Positions 7,053-14,514 are shown, numbered from the stretch's first letter. The stretch is 15,947 nt of DNA from JBCCGE01 sp039029455 (GCA_039029455.1 JBCCGE010000072.1:1-15947); one strand, 5' to 3'. Translations and numbers: made by a program. The notes: generated by a model not told the origin, from the sequence alone.

Positions 7053-8614
7053 GCACTCATGGCTGATTCGGGCAGCTTGATTGGAAACTCTGCGCGAATC
7101 AACGCGTCATTTTTCTTGCCAAAATAATTCGGGAAATGTTTTTGAAGGGTCTCGCGAGTGGTTTTCTGACTTCGTTCGAGCATATCCTTAGCACCCTCGG
7201 ATTCCCACTGATCGGTTCTTGAGCGATCCATCAACTCGGGATAGACGTATTCGTTCTCCATATATCCCAAAGTCTGATCGTTGCCGAGAAAGTGCCCCGG
7301 ATCAATCGCGCACTGATGAACAATATCTACGGCCAGAGTTTCATCACTTACCTCTATACCTCTCAGTGTTCGAAGAATCATTCCTGCCGCATCGTTGTCG
7401 ATTACCATTGATTCGAAACTGCACCCCATCAGACTGCCGACCATTCCGCCAAATTCGCAGATTCGATTGGCGCCGGCGTGCGCCGCCAACGCAAAAGTAA
7501 GCGCTTTTTCATAGCCATACTGGGCGTCAGGAATTTTTGCATCCGTCATCCCCGCTCCAACACTTGTGGGCAGATTGTAAAAGTTACCCATCTGAATTGC
7601 CGCAGCGCCGATCAATGCCTGTTCACCACTTCCACCGGTAAATGAACCGGTTCTAAGATCTGTGATGAAAGGCCATGCGGCAAATGTCATTGGACTGCCA
7701 GGGTTGATCAGATTCACAACAGCAAGACACGACAAAGTTTCCGCCATGCACTGAGCGAGCGTTCCGGCCAATGGTGCCGGAGAGGTGGCCCCGGCCTGGG
7801 GCGGAACCGCAATATCTGAAATAATGCCGTACTTGCTGGTTTCCATCAGTAGCTCAAGATTTTCCTTACCAAATCGAAGCGGCGACACAATTGGACATCC
7901 GCCGATGGTTGCCGATGGTTCCCGCAAGAACGCTCCCTCACCACCCTGCGCGAGGTCAAACAGACGAATCGTGGGCTCAAGGAAATCCTTGCTTCGAAGA
8001 CAAAAACAGGTTGGTTTTTCGCTGCCCGCCAGAAGTGCGTACACCATATTCATATCGTGTGTGTAGTCTTCCGGGTAATCCGTCGCGAGCACGGTGTCAC
8101 CGGTCATATGAATATGTTCCAGCGAATCAACAAGACGGGTAAAGTCGTACATATCCTTCAACGTGGACGGACGATAAGAGCGGCTGTCCACATCAAATGT
8201 TGTAACCGCCGTTCCCGAACATGAAAAATACACGTTGTTTTCCCGGCAGTGAATATCACCCTTGCCCTTGAGTGAACCCCGCGCATACACATAGTATTCT
8301 TTTGCCGCCATATCTATTACATCCTCCATCAGCGACTTTGAAAAACATAATCGTCCGTGTTCGTTTAACGTAGCCCCTTTCGGTAACACCAGATCCAGCA
8401 ACTCCGGTGTCGGATCTTTAATACCGGTTCGCTCCAGAATCGTGAGCGCCGCCTGATGGACGCTCTGCATATCCTGCTGACTTAGCGGCTGGTATCGACC
8501 ACCCTCGATTCCCGGCCATACGGCACTGGGTCCACTCGCCTGTTGGCGTTTTTCCAGGCGGGCCTGTCGCCCAAGTCCTGATCGTCGAGCTCGTTTTCTA
8601 GAGGTTTCAGCCAT
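7049..8614 (-). CDS. Trimethylamine methyltransferase (MttB/COG5598) family protein, non-pyrrolysine type
   Basis: This 521-residue cytosolic TIM-barrel methyltransferase belongs to the family that moves a methyl group from a quaternary or tertiary amine to a corrinoid protein. Recognisable stretches are the basic, Gly-rich N-terminus SRKRARRSGLGRQAR, the LSQQDMQSVHQAALTILERTGI segment, SCSGTAVTTFDVDSR, the GGSGEQALIGAAAIQM and MTDAKIPDAQYGYEKAL region, and the C-terminal CAIDPGHFLGNDQTLGYM. The frame contains no internal UAG, so it is not a pyrrolysine enzyme and is more like betaine demethylases of the MtgB kind. The basic N-terminus is typical of the family and supports the start at 8614 even though it lies within the preceding gene (133-nt overlap). 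No cognate corrinoid protein is in the window. The substrate is unknown; betaine-like compounds are inferred from the nearby ProVW. Confidence 0.88.
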   Translation of the reverse strand: MAETSRKRARRSGLGRQARLEKRQQASGPSAVWPGIEGGRYQPLSQQDMQSVHQAALTILERTGIKDPTPELLDLVLPKGATLNEHGRLCFSKSLMEDVIDMAAKEYYVYARGSLKGKGDIHCRENNVYFSCSGTAVTTFDVDSRSYRPSTLKDMYDFTRLVDSLEHIHMTGDTVLATDYPEDYTHDMNMVYALLAGSEKPTCFCLRSKDFLEPTIRLFDLAQGGEGAFLREPSATIGGCPIVSPLRFGKENLELLMETSKYGIISDIAVPPQAGATSPAPLAGTLAQCMAETLSCLAVVNLINPGSPMTFAAWPFITDLRTGSFTGGSGEQALIGAAAIQMGNFYNLPTSVGAGMTDAKIPDAQYGYEKALTFALAAHAGANRICEFGGMVGSLMGCSFESMVIDNDAAGMILRTLRGIEVSDETLAVDIVHQCAIDPGHFLGNDQTLGYMENEYVYPELMDRSRTDQWESEGAKDMLERSQKTTRETLQKHFPNYFGKKNDALIRAEFPIKLPESAMSA

Positions 8615-10698
8615 TTTTCATTCTCGGTGTGGTGGGTCAGCGACGGAATTTCGCGTCGATAAATGTAAGGTTCGATTTCTTCGCTGGAGGCCTCAAAATA
8701 TCGGGCCGCCATATGCCCCTGATAAACCGCATCGGCAATCAACCCGGGGGATGACGCATCGCCAATCAACTCAAGATGAGCGATCAACGCACGCGCCTCG
8801 GTTGAGCGCTCCAGTTCGTCATAGAGCCGCGTCTCGCGAGTCCGTTCTGTGATGAGGATCGCGCTGGTGAATGACAGTTGCTGAACATTCGCTGAGTAGA
8901 CGCACGACAATTCAACAACTCCATCCACTATGCACGCAATTTGATGCCCCGTTACAATTTTTACCCCCAGCCGGATCAGATCGGCCTGGATACGATGCTG
9001 TTCCATAGTATTTTCAGTCCAGGGCGACACAATGGATGCGGGTGTAACAAACGTAACGTCAAACCCTTCTCCTGCCAGCATCTCCGCGATGGAGCTGGCG
9101 AGATAACACTGATCATCGTCGTACACCATAACCGAGCCCTGTCCGGTTCTCCGCCCGGCCAGAACATCGTCTGCGGAGATAATTTCGACCGAGCCGTCAG
9201 TCCGCACCGGTTGCCGATCGGTTCGGCCGATTCCATCCGTCCGCCAATGCGTTCCCGTCGCGATAAAGACGTGTTTTGCTTCCAATCCAATAATGTCTTC
9301 GACAGTCATCTCGCTTGACGTAAAAAGCTGAACATTCGCCATCTGTTGCAACAGGTAGAGCCGATTGTCGATAACCCGACGCCACGCATTTAGTCCAGGC
9401 AACGCTGACTCGACAAGCACCCGGCCTCCCAGTTGCTTTGCTTTGTCCGCGAGAGTAACTTCGTATCCACGACGCGCAAGTTGCAGGGCACACTCGAGCC
9501 CGGACGGTCCTCCGCCAACTATGAGGGCATCGCTGTCGCTGACTTTGGCTTGAATTTTCTCGGGGTGCCAACCACGACGCCATTCCTCGCCCATGGTTGG
9601 ATTTTGGGTGCAGCGGATCGGAACGCCGAGGATGTCACTCGATGCGCAAATATTGCATCCGATGCACTCGCGAATTTCATCGATTCTGCCTTCGGCTATT
9701 TTTTTCGGCAGAAACGGATCCGAAATGGACGGGCGTGCTGCTCCGATAAAATCCAGCGAGCCCCGTTTGATCAATTTAACCATCAGATCCGGCGACGTAT
9801 ATCGCCCGACTCCGACCACCGGTTTTGTGGTCATCTGCTTAACAAATTCCATGTACTGCAACTGGTAACCTTCCTGCGACTCATAGCGACTGGTGGCGCT
9901 GTCATTCGACCAGTCTGAAATATTGACATCCCACAAATCCGGAATCTCGGACAGCATCTCCACCACGGCCCTGCCTTCCTCCTGCGACTGAAGACCACTC
10001 TCTCCAACAAGTTCGTCAACACAAATACGCAACGCGATGGCGCAGGTATTACCGACAGCTTCATGGGTATCCTCGAGCAGTTCACGAATTAGCCGAACTC
10101 GGTTTTCGAGGCAACCCCCGTATTCATCCGTGCGGGTGTTAATTTGCGGCAACAAAAAATGCAGCGGCAGAGCCATCCGATGGCCTGCATAAACATAAAC
10201 AATGTCAAATCCGGCCTGTTTGGCGCGCAACGCCGCATTTCTGTGCCAGAGACGAAAGTCACGGATATCCCGCTTGCTCATGCCCCTGGCCTGCTTGGGA
10301 TAAATGATACTCAGGCTATGATCAACCGGCGCCAGAGCGGGAGCGCGAGTCTGCAGATTGGGGGCATGAAATCCATTGTGCACCAGTTGAATGGCAGCCA
10401 GCGCTCCGTGAGCATGCACCCCTTCAGTAATCAGAGACAGAGCCGGAATGTCACGATCGTCCCATAATCGATTTTCGGAATAGGGTGAAAGGTCCGATGA
10501 CGGATGAATCTCGGACTCCTGATTGGAAACGACGGCCCATCCTCCCTCGGCTTTCATTGCTCGCATGGCCGCATCGGCCTGTGGACGCAAATGCCCGAGC
10601 CCGCTGCAGTGAGGAACCTGGTAAAAACGGTTCTTTGCCGTAACCGGGCCTATGCGGACCGGTTCAAACAATGTTGAATATGGGCCAGAATCGGACAT
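8482..10698 (-). CDS. Trimethylamine/histamine dehydrogenase-like iron-sulfur flavoprotein (old yellow enzyme + FAD/NAD domain)
   Basis: This 738-residue protein aligns along nearly its whole length with bacterial trimethylamine dehydrogenase as I recall it. An N-terminal FMN barrel has the covalent-FMN Cys at 31 (FYQVPHC), catalytic Tyr170 and His173 (YAGH), Arg224 and Asp266. The 4Fe-4S cysteines are 345, 348, 351 and 363 (CIGCNIC...CTQN). A nucleotide-binding fold starts at GGGPSG 395-400. The enzyme class oxidises an amine to an aldehyde or demethylated amine and feeds electron-transfer flavoprotein. Of the TMADH aromatic cage, only the Trp is kept (W263). Tyr60 is replaced by Glu61, and Trp355 falls at Ser354/Asp355, which recalls histamine dehydrogenase. 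The last 43 residues extend past the conserved domain and are encoded inside the next gene. Weak ribosome-binding site. Probably repressed by the divergent TetR protein. Confidence 0.9.
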   Translation of the reverse strand: MSDSGPYSTLFEPVRIGPVTAKNRFYQVPHCSGLGHLRPQADAAMRAMKAEGGWAVVSNQESEIHPSSDLSPYSENRLWDDRDIPALSLITEGVHAHGALAAIQLVHNGFHAPNLQTRAPALAPVDHSLSIIYPKQARGMSKRDIRDFRLWHRNAALRAKQAGFDIVYVYAGHRMALPLHFLLPQINTRTDEYGGCLENRVRLIRELLEDTHEAVGNTCAIALRICVDELVGESGLQSQEEGRAVVEMLSEIPDLWDVNISDWSNDSATSRYESQEGYQLQYMEFVKQMTTKPVVGVGRYTSPDLMVKLIKRGSLDFIGAARPSISDPFLPKKIAEGRIDEIRECIGCNICASSDILGVPIRCTQNPTMGEEWRRGWHPEKIQAKVSDSDALIVGGGPSGLECALQLARRGYEVTLADKAKQLGGRVLVESALPGLNAWRRVIDNRLYLLQQMANVQLFTSSEMTVEDIIGLEAKHVFIATGTHWRTDGIGRTDRQPVRTDGSVEIISADDVLAGRRTGQGSVMVYDDDQCYLASSIAEMLAGEGFDVTFVTPASIVSPWTENTMEQHRIQADLIRLGVKIVTGHQIACIVDGVVELSCVYSANVQQLSFTSAILITERTRETRLYDELERSTEARALIAHLELIGDASSPGLIADAVYQGHMAARYFEASSEEIEPYIYRREIPSLTHHTENEKWLKPLENELDDQDLGDRPAWKNANRRVDPVPYGRESRVVDTSR

Positions 10699-10715
10699 TT
10701 TTCGGGGCGACCGAA

Positions 10716-10744
10716 TTGGAAAACAGGCATTTTAGTCCTAAAAT
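10716..10744 (+). promoter_or_regulatory. Predicted sigma-70 promoter for the TetR-family regulator gene
   Basis: TTGGAA (10716-10721) and TAAAAT (10739-10744) are separated by exactly 17 nt, about 45 nt before the regulator ATG at 10788. The -10 box overlaps the left end of the operator at 10741-10760, which fits autorepression. Confidence 0.55.
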
Positions 10745-10760
10745 GAACGATCGTCCATTT
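10728..10760. promoter_or_regulatory. TetR-type operator region: two overlapping palindromes
   Basis: AAATGAACGATCGTCCATTT (10741-10760) is a 20-bp palindrome with one mismatched pair around the perfect core ACGATCGT, the size and style of a TetR-family operator. A second palindrome, CATTTTAGTCCTAAAATG (10728-10745, 8-bp arms with a TC centre), overlaps it by 5 bp and contains the -10 boxes of both divergent promoters. The 90-bp gap between the flavoprotein and the regulator is the expected binding place of the adjacent TetR protein. One dimer on the 20-bp site would cover the plus-strand -10 region and the minus-strand -35 box at once. Which palindrome the regulator binds is an inference. 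Confidence 0.65.
10729..10757 (-). promoter_or_regulatory. Predicted sigma-70 promoter for the flavoprotein/methyltransferase genes
   Basis: On the minus strand TGGACG (10757-10752) and TAAAAT (10734-10729) are separated by 17 nt and lie about 30 nt before the flavoprotein ATG at 10698. The -10 box matches the consensus at 5 of 6 positions and the -35 box at 4 of 6. The -35 box is inside the palindromic operator at 10741-10760. Confidence 0.5.
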
Positions 10761-10787
10761 ATTTTTTAACAAACGAGTAGTGCTCTA

Positions 10788-11456
10788 ATGCCCAAATCCG
10801 CCCGGTCGCCCGTTCGGCGTCTGAAAACTCAGAAAAACAAACAGGCACTCATCGATGCAACACTGGACAGCATCGTTGAGCTGGGCATCGCAGCAACGTC
10901 AGTTACTGAAATTATTGAGCGGGCAGACCTCTCCCGAGGCATGATTCACCTCCACTTCGGCAGCAAAGATAACCTCCTGGTGGAGGCCGTTAAACAAACC
11001 GGAGAGCTGTACTACCGCAATCTTGAGGATGCGTTATCCGTGGCCGGCAACACCTCGCAGGAGCGCATTGTCGCAGTCATCGATTGCGATCTTGGAGAAC
11101 GAACCCTGAATCATCGTTCCGTAAACATCTGGTACGCATTCAGAGGCGAAGCGCGCGAAAGATCCAAAATTGCGCTGTATACCGATACGCGGGATAAAAA
11201 ACTGAACAGTCTTCTGTTCAATGAGTTTCGGGTACTGGCAGAAGTTGAGGATGCCAGCGACGCAACCGAACTTGCCGTTGATGCCACTCACGGCACACTC
11301 GCAATGATGGAGGGATTCTGGACGGACTTTCTACTCCACCCGGACGCGTTTGATCGAAACCATTGCAAGCGTGTCATTCTGAGATTTATTTCTGTGCTGT
11401 TTCCATCTTCAATCGGAGCGGAGGGCCCGATTTTCCAGAATCGGGCAATGCGTTGA
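10788..11456 (+). CDS. TetR/AcrR family transcriptional regulator, BetI-like C-terminal domain
   Basis: This 222-residue DNA-binding repressor has its helix-turn-helix at about residues 35-65 (SVTEIIERADLSRGMIHLHFGSKDNLL), the standard TetR signature with the [YF]FGSKD turn. The C-terminal ligand domain includes NIWYAFRGEARERSKIALYTDTRDKKLNSLL, which resembles BetI and related choline- or amine-responsive regulators. The gene diverges from the TMADH-like/MttB-like pair, with a strong palindromic operator in the shared gap, so it most likely controls those genes and itself in response to an amine-type ligand. It faces the isocitrate lyase/PEP mutase-like gene tail to tail, 47 bp away. A small inverted repeat (GACGCA/TGCGTC, 11482-11502) lies in that gap. 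BetI itself is not claimed, since no bet genes are present. Confidence 0.9.
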   Translation: MPKSARSPVRRLKTQKNKQALIDATLDSIVELGIAATSVTEIIERADLSRGMIHLHFGSKDNLLVEAVKQTGELYYRNLEDALSVAGNTSQERIVAVIDCDLGERTLNHRSVNIWYAFRGEARERSKIALYTDTRDKKLNSLLFNEFRVLAEVEDASDATELAVDATHGTLAMMEGFWTDFLLHPDAFDRNHCKRVILRFISVLFPSSIGAEGPIFQNRAMR

Positions 11457-11481
11457 TCTGATTTCCAGTTATTGTTGATTA

Positions 11482-11502
11482 GACGCAAGAGATTCGTGCG
11501 TC
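11482..11502. terminator. Small inverted repeat between convergent genes (possible weak bidirectional terminator)
   Basis: GACGCA (11482-11487) and TGCGTC (11497-11502) form a 6-bp stem with a 9-nt loop in the 47-bp gap between the convergent TetR and PEP mutase-like genes. No T-run follows on either strand, so this is weak evidence based mainly on position. Confidence 0.3.
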
Positions 11503-11503
11503 A

Positions 11504-12271
11504 TTACGCAAAAGCTGCTTCCGCGTCTGATTTTAATGCCGCCATCATTTTTCGATAAGGTACCGGCCCGTAACTGATTCTCGCCACCCCTAAATCACAC
11601 AGCGTCTGCTTATCCGGACAACCCGGAAGAGCGATGATATTTACCGGTAGCTGAACTGACTTGCAGAGCATCTCAATCAGTCTTTCATCCACCAGATTGG
11701 GCGCAAAGAAGCCATCTGCACCTGCGGCTGCGAAGGCATCAGCGCGCTCGATCGCCTCATCCAGCATCGATTCGGAGTGCTCTTCACGGGGAGCTTTCAA
11801 AAACGAGTCAGTGCGGCTGTTGATGAACAGGTTTACACCCGCAGCACTCGACGCTTGCCGCATTGCCTGAATCCGCTCAACCTGCTGTTGCAGCTCGTAA
11901 AGCTGATCTGATCCGACAATCTGATCTTCAAAGTTTACGCCCACGACTCCGGTCTCGAGCACACGTGATGTATTGGCCCGAACACCATCGGGATCACTGG
12001 CGTAAGCGCCTTCAAAGTCAAGCGAAACCGGCAGCTCGGTAAGGCTGACAATGCGTTTTGCGTTGGTAAGAGATAACTCCAGAGGAATATGTTCGCCATC
12101 TTTGTAATTCTGTGACATTGCCACGGGCGCACTACCCGTAGCGAGACTCTGTGCACCAGCGTCCTCAACAGTTTTCGCAGACCCCGGGTCCCAGATGTTG
12201 AAAATAATCAACGGCTCGCCCTTCTTGTGCAAAGAGTGAAACCGATCAGCTTTTTCTGCTTGTGTCGTCAT
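11504..12271 (-). CDS. Isocitrate lyase/phosphoenolpyruvate mutase superfamily protein
   Basis: This 255-residue TIM-barrel enzyme belongs to the PEP mutase/isocitrate lyase superfamily, which makes or breaks C-C or P-C bonds next to a carboxylate with Mg2+. Visible marks are IIFNIWDPGSAKTVEDAGA at the N-terminus, the metal-binding SLDFEGAYA with Asp85 and Glu87, GVNFEDQ with Glu115 and Asp116, and INSRTDSF with Arg153. It lacks the KKCGH loop of isocitrate and methylisocitrate lyases and the EDK-PK-NS loop of true PEP mutase. It is therefore in the large uncharacterised subgroup and its reaction is unknown. It is a lone gene between the regulator (convergent) and a 364-bp gap. No phosphonate biosynthesis gene adjoins it; the split decarboxylase is 8 kb away and no link can be shown. 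Confidence 0.85.
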   Translation of the reverse strand: MTTQAEKADRFHSLHKKGEPLIIFNIWDPGSAKTVEDAGAQSLATGSAPVAMSQNYKDGEHIPLELSLTNAKRIVSLTELPVSLDFEGAYASDPDGVRANTSRVLETGVVGVNFEDQIVGSDQLYELQQQVERIQAMRQASSAAGVNLFINSRTDSFLKAPREEHSESMLDEAIERADAFAAAGADGFFAPNLVDERLIEMLCKSVQLPVNIIALPGCPDKQTLCDLGVARISYGPVPYRKMMAALKSDAEAAFA

Positions 12272-12635
12272 ACTTCAAATACCCCGTATTGATTGCGTGA
12301 TTTTTACCGTCGTGAATGAGCGGCCTAAAGAGCCAGTGAACATCTGCCTCCCGGTCACTCCGTACATGCACCTGACCACGGTACTCTAAAACAGACCCGT
12401 AAAACTACTGAAAAATCCGGTTCTGCGATCAATAAACGACAGGTCCGGAGAGATTCCGACGCATCACACAAAGAATGACCGGTCGATCAGGCTGAAACTG
12501 ACGTCCGTCAGATTTCAGAATGGAGGGCTTTCGAAGCGATTCAATTTCATAAAAAGATATCGACACCCGGCAGCAAAAACGATGCGGCAAAGGCAACCGG
12601 CATATGCAAATCTCTTGACGGAATCGGGCAAATCT
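12272..12635. other. Intergenic region with one stable inverted repeat
   Basis: These 364 bp lie between the start of the PEP mutase-like gene and the end of the first permease gene. CTGAAACTGACG (12492-12503) pairs with CGTCAGATTTCAG (12506-12518) with one bulged base and a 2-nt gap at the tip. It lies about 120 nt beyond the permease stop and could end that transcript, though no T-run follows. No ORF with recognisable content and no clear promoter for the PEP mutase-like gene was found. Confidence 0.4.
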
Positions 12636-13538
12636 TCAGTCCTTTGTACGCGCATTTCTGGGCAACACTTCTGAACCGGTCGCCAGAGGTTTTTGCCGGT
12701 ACCGAACGATTGCAAGTCCGCTTGCAACAATCAGACATGCACCAACTATTGCAACGCTATCGAGTCGCTCGCCCCAGAACAGGTAGCCAAACAACGCAGC
12801 AAACAATATCGAAGAGTATTTAAACGTCGAAAGTACCGTCGCCTCCACCATGCGAAAAGCTTCAACCATCATCAATTGAGAAGTCGAGAAAAAGATGCCG
12901 GCGAAAACAAGTTGCAGACCCTGAGAAAAATCTATCTGTTCCCAACCAAATGGCGCTGTGAGCAGACCGACTGCAATCGTGAGGACATTGGTGTACAAAA
13001 CAATGGACAGGGCGGTTTCGCTGCGAGCGATTTTTCGGGTAACCATATCTCTGACACCGACAATAAATGCAACAGTGAGAGGAATAAAAACGGCCCAGGT
13101 AAAGTGACTGCTGCCGGGTTTGATCACCAGGCAAGCGCCTGCGAAACCCATCAAAACAGCTACCCACTGTTGCCAGCGAACTTTTTCAGACAAAAATACC
13201 GGGGCAAATGCAACCACCCAGATTGGGCTGGTATACGCCAGAATAATCGCATTCGCCAACGGCATGTGCGAAAAGCTGAAGGGAAACAACGTAATATTGA
13301 TCACAAGAAGACCGCTGCATACCAGCACGCTGCGCTTTCGGTTTGCGGAGAATTTAGAATATCCACCGAACAAAGGAGCCAGCGCAAGCAGTACCACCAG
13401 TGCCGAAATCCCTCTAATTGCGATCACCTGACCCAAAGGCAGTGATGCCACCAACGACTTCATCAGTGCGTCGTTTGCCGTTAACAGACCGCATGCCAGC
13501 ACCATCAGCAAAACACCTTTCGCAACATCAGAATTCAT
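12636..13538 (-). CDS. EamA/DMT family inner-membrane transporter
   Basis: This 300-residue, very hydrophobic protein has about ten membrane segments in two EamA repeats, of the drug/metabolite transporter superfamily. Typical marks are GVLLMVLACGLLTANDALMKSL in the first helix, RGISALVVLLAL in the second, FSFSHMPLANAIILAYTSPIWVVAFAP in repeat one, and LSTFKYSSILFAALFGYLFWGE in repeat two. A basic tail (VRYRQKPL...) faces the cytoplasm. It would export or exchange a small metabolite; the substrate cannot be assigned. The ATG at 13538 follows GGAA at suitable spacing. A second EamA gene lies 157 bp upstream on the same strand, so the two may be co-expressed, although the pair are only distantly alike and do not look like a recent tandem duplicate. 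Confidence 0.88.
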   Translation of the reverse strand: MNSDVAKGVLLMVLACGLLTANDALMKSLVASLPLGQVIAIRGISALVVLLALAPLFGGYSKFSANRKRSVLVCSGLLVINITLFPFSFSHMPLANAIILAYTSPIWVVAFAPVFLSEKVRWQQWVAVLMGFAGACLVIKPGSSHFTWAVFIPLTVAFIVGVRDMVTRKIARSETALSIVLYTNVLTIAVGLLTAPFGWEQIDFSQGLQLVFAGIFFSTSQLMMVEAFRMVEATVLSTFKYSSILFAALFGYLFWGERLDSVAIVGACLIVASGLAIVRYRQKPLATGSEVLPRNARTKD

Positions 13539-13554
13539 CGTTCGATTCCTGAAA

Positions 13555-13615
13555 CCCCCAAATTGACTAAGACCGACTCAGTTACAGGCTCCCTGAGTTC
13601 ATCAGACTTTGGGGG
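13555..13615. repeat. Nested inverted repeat in the gap between the two permease genes
   Basis: CCCCCAAA (13555-13562) is complementary to TTTGGGGG (13608-13615). Inside it ACTCAG (13576-13581) is complementary to CTGAGT (13593-13598). The structure lies 17 bp upstream of the 13538 start codon on the minus strand and could be a 5'-leader hairpin affecting translation of that permease, or a terminator for the gene before it. No strong U-run follows on the minus strand (TTTC). Confidence 0.5.
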
Positions 13616-13695
13616 ATAGTGACACTTTCATCATGATTCAACGCTTCGCTGTTTTCCCCTTGCTGAATTATGTCATTCGAGCGATTCGGATCAGC

Positions 13696-14514
13696 TTATG
13701 AATGTTCTCGCCAGGCGATAAAAACACAGCCAGAAACGATTAATACTATTCCAGTCACCACCCAAAGATCTGGCAAATCCCCAAAAATCGCATAACCGAA
13801 TGCGACTGCAAAAACCATTTGAACATAAGTCAGCGGTGCAATTTGGCTGGCCTGACCAAAACGATAAGCCAGCACGATCAGATAATGAGCGAGTGCGGCA
13901 AAAACACCGATCGCAATCATCACTACCCAATCGAGCGCCGCTGGAGTAACCCAGACAATGGGAACATACGTGGCGAGCGTCGCGCTGGCGACCAGTGCAG
14001 GCAGAAACATCATAACCAGACTGGGTGCAGTCCCGGCCAGCATTCTGGTGAGAAGTACGTAGCCTGCTGTGCAGAACATCGCCGCGATTGCAAATGGCAG
14101 CCCGGGATTTATGATCCCAACGCCCGGGCGGATAATAAAACAAATGCCAACAAATCCTGCGATTACGGCAACCCATCTGCGAAGACCGGGACGTTCGCCC
14201 AGTAACCACGGCGACAACAACACAATGACAAAAGGAAATGCAAACGTAGTGGCCAATGCATCCGCTATAGGCATCCAGCGAAGCGCGAAAACATAGGTTA
14301 CCGTCATGCCCACGAAAAACAGGCCGCGCAGGAATTGCAGTGCATTCAGGTGTCGAAAAACGGCCTTAGGTGATTCCCGGTAAAGAACCAAGGGCAGTGC
14401 CACAAGCGCATGAATCAGATTTCTTACGAAAGTGATCTGTTCTGCCGCGTAGTCTGTCGTCACCAGTTTTGAAAGCGCATCAACAATGGGTAGACAAAAC
14501 ATGCCTGCGATCAT
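13696..14514 (-). CDS. EamA/DMT family inner-membrane transporter
   Basis: This 272-residue membrane protein has two EamA repeats. Recognisable segments are MFCLPIVDALSKLVTTDYAAEQITFVRNL at the N-terminus, LRGLFFVGMTVTYVFALRWMPIADALATTFAFPFVIVLLSPWLLGE in repeat one, and APLTYVQMVFAVAFGYAIFGDLP in repeat two. The protein starts inside the first helix if the ATG at 14514 is used. The open frame continues upstream for 17 codons to a CTG at 14565, preceded by GGCAGAG and an in-frame TAG at 14571-14569, and would add TTRISIGF, which completes the helix. No ATG, GTG or TTG exists in that extension. The true start is therefore uncertain. Substrate unknown. Confidence 0.85.
   Translation of the reverse strand: MIAGMFCLPIVDALSKLVTTDYAAEQITFVRNLIHALVALPLVLYRESPKAVFRHLNALQFLRGLFFVGMTVTYVFALRWMPIADALATTFAFPFVIVLLSPWLLGERPGLRRWVAVIAGFVGICFIIRPGVGIINPGLPFAIAAMFCTAGYVLLTRMLAGTAPSLVMMFLPALVASATLATYVPIVWVTPAALDWVVMIAIGVFAALAHYLIVLAYRFGQASQIAPLTYVQMVFAVAFGYAIFGDLPDLWVVTGIVLIVSGCVFIAWREHS

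Noticed and set aside
7049..8614. Pyrrolysine-containing MttB
   Set aside because: The coding frame has no internal UAG over its full 521 codons and no pyl genes are seen.
8976..9918. Several open frames of 104-161 codons on both strands inside the flavoprotein gene
   Set aside because: They lie wholly within a gene with strong family conservation over its full length; shadow frames with no motif.
2098..12271. A phosphonate biosynthesis cluster (PEP mutase homolog plus phosphonopyruvate decarboxylase homolog)
   Set aside because: The mutase homolog lacks the diagnostic PEP mutase loop. The two loci are over 8 kb apart in different operons and no transaminase or cytidylyltransferase of such pathways is present.
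12477..12484. GACCGGTC palindrome upstream of the PEP mutase-like gene as an operator
   Set aside because: Only 8 bp, over 200 bp from the start codon and with no second copy; expected by chance.
12693..13445. 250-codon plus-strand open frame antisense to the first EamA permease
   Set aside because: Very rich in Asn, Gln, Lys and Arg, as expected from reading a hydrophobic gene backwards. The minus-strand permease explains the sequence.
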